This document shows, piece by piece, positions 56,801 to 64,000 of a stretch of DNA of 64,000 nucleotides; position 1 is the stretch's first letter, and every line of letters begins with the position of its first letter. The DNA lies in NCBI GenBank assembly GCA_963169325.1, contig CAUJEY010000335.1:49874-113873 (forward strand), in the 5' to 3' direction. A model generated the notes under the pieces. It saw only the letters and a program-made list of their open reading frames with translations. It had not been told where the DNA came from and ran no database searches. The position numbers and the translations under genes were made by a program. Source of the DNA: Bacteroidota bacterium (GTDB lineage Bacteria > Bacteroidota > Bacteroidia > Chitinophagales > Saprospiraceae).

Positions 56801-59800
56801 GGTCGAAGGAAAAGTGGGTGATCAGATTGGTGTTAGCTGGGTCGGCGCTACAAAAAGGAGCGTTTTGTACCTGGGTAACGGAAAACGCCTGGTTCCAGAT
56901 TTTGAAATCCTCGACCAAACCCTGCCAGTTGCTGCCGGCCGGCGCTCCGGCCCAGTCGCCAATGCGGAAATTGGCGCCCAGATTGTTAAATGTGCCGACA
57001 TTGATGCCGGTCAAACCGGGTACCGCAACGCCGTCTAAGTAAATCGTTACCGAGGTTCCCGATTTAACCGCCGCTAAATAGTGCCATTGCCCGTCGCGGA
57101 TATTGACGGTGGAGACGACCGCCGAAGAAAGGGTGGAATAAAAAGTTAAAAATCCATTCTGGTCGCCCACCTCGAACCGGTCGGTTGACGACCAACCGAA
57201 CAGCCGGTAAAAATTACCACCGTTCGTCCGGTCGTTGCGGAAAAAACAACCCACAGTGAAATTGGTCATCAGGGCGGTGGTGCTGAGCGGGGAGGCCGCG
57301 GTCACCCGGTCGTCCACGCCGTCGAAGGCTAAGCAGTTGTTGGTTTGGATGCGGCAGTCGCCTTCAGTGCAATCCACCGTTACGGTCCAGGAGCAGGTTT
57401 TGGTGTTGGCGCTCATGTCCGTTGCCAGGCAGGTGACGGTCGTGACGCCGCAGGGGAAGATGTCGCCCGGCTGGTGCGAGGTCAGGAGCGTTACCATCGG
57501 GCAGTTGTCGGTGGCCGTCGGCTGCGTCCAGTTGGCTGGGGCGCTGGTTTGACCTAAGAGGGCGAGCACCGATACGTTTTGCGGACAGTTCAGGGTGGGT
57601 GGGGTGGCATCGACTACGTTAATAGTGTAAAAGCAGCTCGCGGTACCGTACTGGTCGCTTACCGTACAGGTGATATCGGTCGGGCCTTTGGGGAAAGGCG
57701 CGTTGAGCGCCTGACCGTCAGATCGGACACAAAAGTCGTTTTCATTGGCACAGGGCGAATGCGTGATCAACGGTTGCTGTAAGGTAACGTCGGTGGAACA
57801 AAGCGCGTTCGCCGGCGGGATGGTAACCGAAAAGCTGGACGGGCAAATGATCGTCGGCGGGAAAGAACCGTTGGCGATCTGTACCATCGCCGTTTGAGTA
57901 TCGGTGCAGCCGTTGGCGGCGGTAATCGTCAGGGTCACGGTGTACGTGCCGGCGGCGGCGAAAATATGCACCGGGTCTTGCGCCGTAGACGTATTGTTGA
58001 CGCCGCTGGCGGGGTCGCCGAAATTCCAGGCATATTGCAAGGGCGCGGCGCCAGTGGACTGGTTGTCAAATTTGATGGTACCGCAATTGTCGATCCCGGT
58101 AAAGTTGAATTGGGCGTTGCAGGGTTGGGGCGTACAGGTATTGAACGTGATGTCGTCGAGGGCGAAATCGCGCCCCAGTTCAATACCCTGCGAGATTCGA
58201 ATCTGGATGGTAGCGGAATTGGTATTAGCAGTCCATGGTGCGGAAATTAATACCCACGCATCCGGAGTCTGCGGTAGCGTGATGGTATTCGTCACGGCCA
58301 CGTTATTGATAAACACCTGAATGACTGGGAATACAAGGTTGGTCGCTGAGCTAACTAAATTATTGACAAAGGCGCAGAAACTGTATTGGCTACCATTGTT
58401 TACGGCTACTATTTGGCTCCAGACAACAGTAGTTCCAGCGAATGCAAACCCGTCGCAAACTAAAAAGTTACCAGTGGGCAACCCAGTAGTATTATCAAGA
58501 CATGCCCATTGAGGATTTGCCTGGGTAACCTGTGTACTGTTCAACACAGAATACTGACCGGGACTTATAAGACTCCCCGGGGCAATGTAAGTGTACCCGT
58601 TAGTAAACCCGGTGTTCCCCCCGGAGAAATCGCCGTTGGCAATCAAATTTGGCCCGGACACCATGCCGGGCCCACAGGCGCATTGCGCCATGTCGCACAC
58701 CACTGTCACCGTGAAAGAGCAGGTGCTCGTATTGTTGGCCGCATCGCGGGCGGTGTACACCACGGTGGAAACCCCCTGCTGGAAAAGGGTTCCGTCGGCG
58801 CTACCCGTGCCGGAGCCGGTAGTGGTTCCGGTAATGGTGTAGGTGAAGGTAGGGCTGGCGGTGCAATTATCCGTCGCCGTGGCCTCGATGCCGGCCACCG
58901 TCGCGCGGCAAACGCCGTTCGGGCCGGGCAGGCCGGTTACCGTTTGGTTGGCCGGGCAGGTAATGACCGGCGGCACGGTTTCGGTAAACGCGACCGGGTG
59001 GCATACGCTGGCCGTGCAGCCGTTCGAGGACGTCACCGTCACGCAAACGCTGTACATACCGGTGGCCGAAAACTGATGGCTTGGGTATAGTGCTGTCGAG
59101 GTATTATTGCCGCCGCTGTTGGGGTCGCCGAAATTCCAGGCGTACGTCAGGGTTCCCTGTCCCGCGGATTGGTTGTTGAACGTAAAATTGCCGCAAGCGT
59201 CGGCAGGCTGCGCCGTAAAAGCTGCCGTACAGCTCAGGCAAACCTCTTCGGCGCTCCAGGTCACCAGCCCGTTGGCTACTGCTGTCCCCTGGGTGGCAGG
59301 GCTGGTGCTGGTGGGTAGGTTCGGAGTTAGGTAAGGCAGCGTGGCGTTTGTCAGGGTGACCGTGCCATTCTGCGTAATGCAGGAAGTTAAATTCATATCG
59401 CTGACCGACAAAAAGGCTTCCTGCAATCCGAAACCGCCAGTAGCCGGGTCGCGTCCATCGGCAAAAGCAATCTGGTTGGGCGGCAAAAACCAGTATCCGC
59501 CGCCACTGTACAGGGTTTCCCCGTCGTCTAAGTAGCGCAGCCAGTTCAGGGTGGGTTGGGTTCCGTTGTCGGTAAAGCGCAGCAGGACTGCGCGCGAGCG
59601 GTTGTTGAAGATGCCGGTACCGGTCACATAAATCGCTCCGCCCGGCTCCTGCCACACCTGTGTGACAAACGTGAGGTTTGAAATGGTGTTGTCCCAGGTA
59701 GCCGCAAAACCGGCGTTGTACCGGATCAAATGCACCGTCACGGGGTTGCCCACGGTAGCCGCCACCGCGTAGAATCCGCCGCCATTGGCCGGTGTCAGGT

Positions 59801-60554
59801 CGCGGTAGGAGATTGGTGTTTGTATACTTGTTCCACCGGTGATGGTTCCCGCGTTGTTCACCTGGAACAGTACACCGGAAAGCGTTGATCCGGTGGATAA
59901 ATAGGCCCCGGACATGATCATATTGCCATTAGGCAGCACTTCAAAATCGCGCACGAATTCGTCGTCAAAATCACTCGTGTAATGTCTTTTCCAGTTGACC
60001 GTGCCTGATTCGTTCACGTTCAACATGACGACGTCGTCCCAACTACTGGAACTGCCGCTGGACTCAAATTCTATCCCCAGCACATAGTACCGGAATGCCG
60101 TGTCTTGCGGTGCAGGGTTTAGTACGACTTTTTGAAACCCTTCGCGGCCGGTCACATTGTAGGAACGTATCCACGAAAATGTACCTGCGGGCGTGATCAA
60201 CCCCATCAGGCTTTGGTTGGTCGCGTCTGATGGTAGCGTATTGCCGACCAGCATCAGGCTTCCGTTGGGCGTGAGCACCGCGTCGTTCCAAGCCGAAGCG
60301 ATGTTGAGCGAACGTGTCCATTGCAGTTGCCCGAGGGAATTGACGTAGCTGACTGCGGCCCGGGCGGTAACGCCCGCCGAAGGCTGGTCGGAACCTAAGA
60401 CATAGTAGTTGGTACCATGCCGGACCACCTTCGAAAAGGTGTTGTCGAAAGCCGTGCCGTATTGGCGCTGAAAGTTGGTTTGCGCAGGGCTTATGGCCGG
60501 AATGACCATTACTGACAGGAGCAGAAGCGTCAGATAGGAAAGGATGTTTTTCAT
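53874..60554 (-). CDS. Giant T9SS cargo with PKD, HYR and LamG domains (2226 aa)
   Basis: A signal peptide (LLLLSVMVIPAISPAQ) is followed by propeller-like repeats (about 25-430). A PKD domain (about 455-545, LTYAWNFGDPNSGGNNTST) and an HYR domain (PPVITCPANQTVTG, ATDNCTASPTF, TARDAANNTSTC) come next. A carbohydrate-binding-like region follows (NLIANGDFSGGNTGF), then a second PKD (YAWNFGDPASGVNNTST), two more HYR-like units and a LamG domain (NCLAFDGVDDRVTA, IYLDGVAVPGL). A second repeat propeller (about 1350-1640) and Cys-rich beta domains follow. The C-terminal T9SS domain (LYPNPTTGTLTLEW, DQPTGIYFVQM) ends the protein. It is a surface adhesin or matrix protein; the ligand is unknown. Confidence 0.92.
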   Translation of the reverse strand: MKNILSYLTLLLLSVMVIPAISPAQTNFQRQYGTAFDNTFSKVVRHGTNYYVLGSDQPSAGVTARAAVSYVNSLGQLQWTRSLNIASAWNDAVLTPNGSLMLVGNTLPSDATNQSLMGLITPAGTFSWIRSYNVTGREGFQKVVLNPAPQDTAFRYYVLGIEFESSGSSSSWDDVVMLNVNESGTVNWKRHYTSDFDDEFVRDFEVLPNGNMIMSGAYLSTGSTLSGVLFQVNNAGTITGGTSIQTPISYRDLTPANGGGFYAVAATVGNPVTVHLIRYNAGFAATWDNTISNLTFVTQVWQEPGGAIYVTGTGIFNNRSRAVLLRFTDNGTQPTLNWLRYLDDGETLYSGGGYWFLPPNQIAFADGRDPATGGFGLQEAFLSVSDMNLTSCITQNGTVTLTNATLPYLTPNLPTSTSPATQGTAVANGLVTWSAEEVCLSCTAAFTAQPADACGNFTFNNQSAGQGTLTYAWNFGDPNSGGNNTSTALYPSHQFSATGMYSVCVTVTSSNGCTASVCHPVAFTETVPPVITCPANQTVTGLPGPNGVCRATVAGIEATATDNCTASPTFTYTITGTTTGSGTGSADGTLFQQGVSTVVYTARDAANNTSTCSFTVTVVCDMAQCACGPGMVSGPNLIANGDFSGGNTGFTNGYTYIAPGSLISPGQYSVLNSTQVTQANPQWACLDNTTGLPTGNFLVCDGFAFAGTTVVWSQIVAVNNGSQYSFCAFVNNLVSSATNLVFPVIQVFINNVAVTNTITLPQTPDAWVLISAPWTANTNSATIQIRISQGIELGRDFALDDITFNTCTPQPCNAQFNFTGIDNCGTIKFDNQSTGAAPLQYAWNFGDPASGVNNTSTAQDPVHIFAAAGTYTVTLTITAANGCTDTQTAMVQIANGSFPPTIICPSSFSVTIPPANALCSTDVTLQQPLITHSPCANENDFCVRSDGQALNAPFPKGPTDITCTVSDQYGTASCFYTINVVDATPPTLNCPQNVSVLALLGQTSAPANWTQPTATDNCPMVTLLTSHQPGDIFPCGVTTVTCLATDMSANTKTCSWTVTVDCTEGDCRIQTNNCLAFDGVDDRVTAASPLSTTALMTNFTVGCFFRNDRTNGGNFYRLFGWSSTDRFEVGDQNGFLTFYSTLSSAVVSTVNIRDGQWHYLAAVKSGTSVTIYLDGVAVPGLTGINVGTFNNLGANFRIGDWAGAPAGSNWQGLVEDFKIWNQAFSVTQVQNAPFCSADPANTNLITHFSFDQGVPGSNNAGLTTALNSVAGGSNGTLSGFTLNGAVSNWAISGSTLPTCSAISFTRLEGNADRNIPGVTKVYGSDIFSAGIERVGKDNHPTFTRRRPDGSIVWRTKFDITGAVNDFVRTDEGCYLLVGYSPSFTDGNQSFIARVDDDGDVVWVKFYETYSKREGFFRIVRSENPAEANFPYIVAGYQRTSDDLRDDVMLFSIDANGQAGSMKKKIGKSSDDDELARALVSWNGNYILAGSVLNSDGNQGVLYVTNNQGIVQASNTVKYANKTAISDVKPASNTHLILAGSIDGRGLLAQVNASGSTSGGWARQFPNITSFHTVAIHPGNGDIYAVGRRSGSGVHKNVIVKVTGNGIAVWEIYPEIPGELGYTPGYLTTYEGLKIFYTDGRYGKPGYPANENILAAMYDLDPLAGCSVVLGTVAASPVPLTPSVFSTDNVNTTLPAPTVTTGGIPLVLPAIDPCAEPCGCGFSKIIVSNYVFPAGFYKEVNCGESAGTIDCAALEFPIKVSGSIRCTGDCAFKGMSWQLFRPDGTSVIGGIQKSNPAFSFSLNPGYFKTAGEYTIKMTGNCGTESCACEIRITIPECPDCKCDPVLAKELGKNFTVIQYPGCTFTFTPGSTSFDEDCDEITWLVAGPPDPNNFVEFAKTKGTQSAKYTFSGSGITQYAIQLQLTRKTPIQTCTYYRYFTIEVDCSLLLAPGTSYDRSGAICDLTQLINGDFDIDAEAGGMAQEGSIWEWDESAGNPEVVLGAGNDNSNIVLMRGNFGHPDILYQDTMTIAKGRNRLFMTARLTPELLVGGSELVVRVSAERQDSVRCTGGSCQEIARIALPAVDSAVWLAFTVYDSVEIDAQFFSIHVENPFFEDDLAVKSAVEIDQVCLESFNFVSVSETGLAREIKLYPNPTTGTLTLEWQKVLPAGAQVLLFDAVGRIARDIQIPDGATRLEINLTDQPTGIYFVQMQTKGVPFKMAKVVKVAD

Positions 60555-60730
60555 AACCGGATCATTTTGATTTTTAACTTGAGTGTACAGGCCTCTTTTG
60601 ATTAACCTGGCTCAAAGATGTACGCCTTCTTTTTTATGGCGCCCCGCTTCCCGACAACTGACCGCCCCTGCGGAAAATCCGGCGGCATTTTTCCGAAATC
60701 CGGTAATGCCCGATTTTGCAAACTGTTTAT

Positions 60731-60738
60731 TACATTTG
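60731..60738 (+). promoter_or_regulatory. -7 promoter box of the histidine kinase gene
   Basis: TACATTTG matches TAnnTTTG and ends 12 bases before the ATG at 60751, so a leader of only a few bases is expected. This supports the ATG over the upstream open frame. Confidence 0.6.
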
Positions 60739-60750
60739 CTCCAACACTTA

Positions 60751-63735
60751 ATGAAGACATCTGCTTGCCTATTACTATTGCTTCTGCCGGCTATCCTGCA
60801 CGCCCAGTACCCGCTGCGGATCGAACCGGTGTTTCGGAATTACAGCACCGGCCAGGGCCTCCCTAATAACTGGGTATACGACATTTTTCAGGACAGCAAA
60901 GGCTTTATTTGGATCGCCACCAACAGCGGCGTTTGCCGCTTCAACGGCTATGAATTTGAGCAGTTCCCCGATACGCTAAACAGCAACTACACTACCGTGC
61001 TCGGCCACTGTATGAGGGAGGACGAAGCCGGGAGGCTTTGGTTTGCTGACTTTCAACACCGGCTTTTTTACGTAGAAAATGGCCGCATTATTCCCTGGAA
61101 ATACAACGAGCAGCTCACCAAATTCACAAAAGGCAATGGATTTTTTCAAGGCTTGCTGGTCAAAGGCCGCGGGGAGGATATTTGGTTGCAAAATTTGAGG
61201 CAGGGCGGTTTTTTACACATCGATAAATCGGGGACTTTTACCCACATTCCTCAATCGGACTCGGTTGCTTTCAATATTTTTGAAAACGGGTACGGGTGGT
61301 TGCTTAGCCGAAAACCGGTGAACTTCCTAGCGGAGATGGAAATGGGGCGATTGGAACTCCTTGCCTTTAACGGACTTACGGTTCACTTGCCGGCGATATC
61401 CTTTCCCCCGGGTTATACTCGGGACATGAAGTTTTATTGGTATTCCATCAACCGGTTGGCGGAAGGGCGGTACGTACTGCAACTCTTCAAGCAGATCTAT
61501 TATTTCGAAAAAGACCGGTTGCTATGGACGGCGCCGCTGACCGGAAACGGCATTATCTGGGCTACCCGCGACGACGCCGGGCGTATATTCACCGGCCATC
61601 ATTTTGGCGGCGGACTGAAAATGTTCCGTTCGCTCGACGATTTGCGCGCCGGCCGGCCGGCATTGGAACTATTTCCGGGACTTACCGTGTCCTGTATCCG
61701 GCAAGACCGGGAAGGCGGCTACTGGATCGGTACGCAGGAACGAGGCGTTTTCTACTGCCCCTCCTTTGATAACGGGGTACTCAAAGGTTTTCCCGGACTC
61801 GACCAGGAGGCCGTAAAAGGGCTGGCCTGGGATGCGAAATCCACCCTGTACATCGGTTATTTTAACGGCAAACTGTACGCCGCCGATCTGAAACGGAATC
61901 AGGCAAAGGATATTTCCGCCCCACACACCATCCTGATTAACCGCCTGCATTATGATCACGTTTCCCAAACCCTGGCCCTGGCAGGCGGAAACAGCAATTT
62001 GTACCGGGCCGGGAACTGGATTATTCCCGAACTGTTTGATCCCGTATCCAGAAAAGCGATGCCCTGGCGGGGAGGGAAATCGATTCCTGGTCCGAAACCG
62101 GACATTTGGCTATCAGTCTCCGGAGAGGGCCTGCTTTGGATAAACGCCCGCACCCGATCGATTGATCGAAGTAGCTACGAATTAACTACGAATAAAAATC
62201 GTCGCAATATTTCTACGGTGTGCCCCGATCCGGCCGGCCGTATCTGGGCCTCCGATCTGAAGGGACTGCTGGAATGGGTGGGCGACAGCCTCGTGCGCGC
62301 CGGTACTACCTTTCCGGCCCTGCAGCAACGGATACGGGACATCGTGGTGTTACCGGATTCCAGCCTTGTCCTCAGTCCCAAAGGACATGGCGTAGTATTC
62401 TGGAAACCCGGTCGCCTGCCAGTGGAGTACAATATCCGCCAGGGAATATTGTCCGGGGAAGTGGGTATGTTGTATTACCACGCCCCTGACAGCACGATTT
62501 GGGCCTGTACCAGCCGTGGGCTGAACCGGCTCACCCCCGATGGGCAGGGCAGATACCGGGTCATTGGTTTTACCACGAAACACGGACTGCCCTCTAACAT
62601 CGTCAACGCGGTATGTGTCACTGGCGATACGATCTGGCTGGCGACCGACCAAGGGGCGTTTCGTATGAGTGGACAGGTAGAGGCTTCCCCTATTCCGGCG
62701 CCGCTGTTTACGGAGATTTCGGTTGGAAACGTACCCCGGTTTCCTGAGGGAACCTTACTGCTACCCTACGATAGCTCGGACATTACGCTCGGATTTATGT
62801 CGCTGCACTTTCGCAGTCAGAGCCATATTCCGTACGCGTACCGCATGCTCGACGCTTCCGGCGATACGAGCTGGACCATCGGCTTCGAGCGGCGCGTTTC
62901 TTTTTCTAACCTGTCGCCAGACGCTTATCGCTTCGAGGTGAAAGCACAAAATGAAGACGGCGCCTGGAGCCCGGTCACCGCTCTGGATATTCGTATCCGC
63001 CCGCCCTGGTATGCCACCTGGTGGGCGCGCGGCGCCTTCGCTGCAGCGCTTGCCCTGCTGACCTACGCCGGCTACCGCTACCGCATCAACCAGGTACGCA
63101 GTGAAAGTCGGCTCCAGGCAGAAATGCTCCGTCTCGAACGATCCGCCCTTCAAGCCCAGATGAACCCGCATTTTATCTTCAACTGCCTCAATTCGATCCA
63201 ACATTTCATCCTGAAAAACGAACCCGATGCCGCGGTACTGTATTTAGCCAAATTCGCCAAACTAGTGCGCGGCAGCCTGAACGCATCGGTGGCGGGGGAG
63301 GTAAGCCTGGAGGAAGAAGTACGTATGCTCGATAACTACTTAGCCCTCGAACAGCTGCGTTTCAAACGTGTGTTCGACTACAAAATAGAAGTGGATGACT
63401 GCCTTGATCGCCAACAAACCCTGTTACCCCCGCTTATCGTGCAACCTTTTGTGGAAAATGCCGTGCTGCACGGGATGAAATCGAGACAAAATAATGGACA
63501 GATCATGGTAACTTTCTGGCAGGAAGATAAACATCTTCGTATCGATGTGCAGGACAACGGCTCCGGCATGGCGGCACTGGAAAACGGGGGCGACAAAACA
63601 TCGCTGGGGCGCAGTATCACGCAACGGCGGCTGGAATTGTTGCAAACGCAAAATGAACGGCAAGCGATTTCGGTACGGTATGTTGTGCCGGAGGGAGGAG
63701 TGGGGACGCTGGTATCGATCCGGTTACCGCTTTAA
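60751..63735 (+). CDS. LytS-type sensor histidine kinase with two-component propeller
   Basis: This 994-residue protein has a signal peptide (ACLLLLLLPAILHAQ). Propeller repeats (about 25-690: GLPNNWVYDIFQDSKGFIWIAT, EDEAGRLWFADF, DREGGYWIGTQERG, GMLYYHAPDSTIWACTSRGLNRL) form two beta-propellers. A Y_Y_Y domain follows (YAYRMLDASGDTSWTIGFERRVSFSNLSPDAYRFEVKAQN in parts), then one transmembrane helix (about 760-780) and a His_kinase domain (LQAQMNPHFIFNCLNSIQHFIL with the phospho-His) plus a HATPase (FVENAVLHGMK, VQDNGSGM). It signals from periplasm to cytosol. A LytTR response regulator usually follows but would be beyond the window. The next 265 bases are a repeat array. Confidence 0.93.
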   Translation: MKTSACLLLLLLPAILHAQYPLRIEPVFRNYSTGQGLPNNWVYDIFQDSKGFIWIATNSGVCRFNGYEFEQFPDTLNSNYTTVLGHCMREDEAGRLWFADFQHRLFYVENGRIIPWKYNEQLTKFTKGNGFFQGLLVKGRGEDIWLQNLRQGGFLHIDKSGTFTHIPQSDSVAFNIFENGYGWLLSRKPVNFLAEMEMGRLELLAFNGLTVHLPAISFPPGYTRDMKFYWYSINRLAEGRYVLQLFKQIYYFEKDRLLWTAPLTGNGIIWATRDDAGRIFTGHHFGGGLKMFRSLDDLRAGRPALELFPGLTVSCIRQDREGGYWIGTQERGVFYCPSFDNGVLKGFPGLDQEAVKGLAWDAKSTLYIGYFNGKLYAADLKRNQAKDISAPHTILINRLHYDHVSQTLALAGGNSNLYRAGNWIIPELFDPVSRKAMPWRGGKSIPGPKPDIWLSVSGEGLLWINARTRSIDRSSYELTTNKNRRNISTVCPDPAGRIWASDLKGLLEWVGDSLVRAGTTFPALQQRIRDIVVLPDSSLVLSPKGHGVVFWKPGRLPVEYNIRQGILSGEVGMLYYHAPDSTIWACTSRGLNRLTPDGQGRYRVIGFTTKHGLPSNIVNAVCVTGDTIWLATDQGAFRMSGQVEASPIPAPLFTEISVGNVPRFPEGTLLLPYDSSDITLGFMSLHFRSQSHIPYAYRMLDASGDTSWTIGFERRVSFSNLSPDAYRFEVKAQNEDGAWSPVTALDIRIRPPWYATWWARGAFAAALALLTYAGYRYRINQVRSESRLQAEMLRLERSALQAQMNPHFIFNCLNSIQHFILKNEPDAAVLYLAKFAKLVRGSLNASVAGEVSLEEEVRMLDNYLALEQLRFKRVFDYKIEVDDCLDRQQTLLPPLIVQPFVENAVLHGMKSRQNNGQIMVTFWQEDKHLRIDVQDNGSGMAALENGGDKTSLGRSITQRRLELLQTQNERQAISVRYVVPEGGVGTLVSIRLPL

Positions 63736-63737
63736 AA

Positions 63738-64000
63738 CTTTTCAAATTTCAAATTTCAAATTTACATTTTGACTTTTAAACCCCTCTTAGTTCCCATCTA
63801 CCCACTTTTCAAATTTCACATTTCAAATTTACATTTTTACTTTAAACCCCTCTTAGTTCCCCTCTACCCACTTTTCAAATTTCAAATTTACATTTTGACT
63901 TTTAAACCCCTCTTAGTTCCCCTCTACGCCCTTTTCAAATTTCAAATTTCAAATTTACATTTTGACTTTAAATCCCCTCTTAGTTCCCCTCTACGCCCTT
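63738..64000. repeat. Tandem array of 60-67-bp units, cut by window edge
   Basis: Four units start at 63738, 63805, 63871 and 63931 (lengths 67, 66, 60 and at least 67). Each reads TTTTCAAATTTCAAATTTAC, then ATTTTGACTTTTAAACCCC, then TCTTAGTTCCCCTCTAC. The 7-bp difference equals one TTCAAAT heptad. The array begins at the stop of the kinase gene and runs out of the window. Confidence 0.85.

Noticed and set aside
53874..60554. Many plus-strand frames opposite the 2226-residue gene (for example 55773-57038)
   Set aside because: They are antisense shadows of a long, well-supported T9SS gene and show no domains.
63738..64000. CRISPR-like array at the right edge
   Set aside because: There are no unique spacers; the 60-67-bp units are near-identical over their whole length.

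Overview
The window is chromosomal DNA of a Bacteroidota bacterium, most likely a member of Saprospiria. Three lines of evidence support this. Several secreted proteins end in type IX secretion (T9SS) C-terminal sorting domains (1505-4255, 43582-44997, 53874-60554). Many starts are preceded by Bacteroidota -7 boxes of the form TAnnTTTG, with no Shine-Dalgarno. The families DUF2480, PorE-like OmpA, DUF4129 and LytS-type kinases with a Y_Y_Y propeller are typical of the phylum. No tRNA, rRNA, CRISPR array or intact insertion sequence was seen.

Left part (1-17.4 kb). After a truncated solenoid-like gene and a 916-residue T9SS cargo comes a [NiFe] hydrogenase locus. Plus-strand genes are hypB, hypC, an NHL-propeller gene and a bifunctional-nuclease/UVR gene. 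They converge, with one base between stops, on a minus-strand operon: small subunit (HupS/HucS, group 2a type), large subunit, maturation endopeptidase, a 103-residue unknown, a TPR protein and hypA. Upstream lies a second minus-strand unit: a 119-residue unknown, a TetR-family regulator and a second complete small subunit. All three transcription units carry the same 20-bp palindrome, TTTAGAA-N6-TTCTAAA, and the copy before the hupSL operon is doubled. I read this as a self-contained regulon under the local TetR protein. hypD, hypE, hypF and any cytochrome or quinone partner are not in the window.

Middle part (17.4-38.5 kb). These are mostly housekeeping and envelope genes: PorE-like lipoprotein, PhoD-like phosphatase, scpB, DUF2480, lytic transglycosylase, queG, lpxD-like acyltransferase, GHL10 hydrolase, hemB, a large outer-membrane protein, SpoIIM and DUF4129 membrane proteins, hemW, mscL and tatD. 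A 39-residue membrane protein lies at 30887-31006.

Accessory island (38.7-42.8 kb). This AT-richer region is a graveyard of RHS polymorphic toxins: a frameshifted N-terminal remnant joined to an HNH toxin tail, a DUF4265 immunity gene overlapping that tail, tails of lost cassettes, an RHS core with a second toxin domain, an unknown secreted protein and a SUFU-type immunity gene.

Right part (42.9-64 kb). It holds an outer-membrane barrel, a T9SS M43-like protease whose zinc site is destroyed, tcdA, two sigma-factor/membrane-partner pairs around a TonB-dependent receptor, a lipoprotein, a 2226-residue T9SS multidomain protein and a propeller histidine kinase.

Running through the whole window are hairpin-forming repeats, many built from imperfect 7-bp units. 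They often begin at or inside the stop codon of a gene, and copies or half-copies also lie inside two reading frames. The TetR-operator hydrogenase locus and these repeats are the two most interesting observations.
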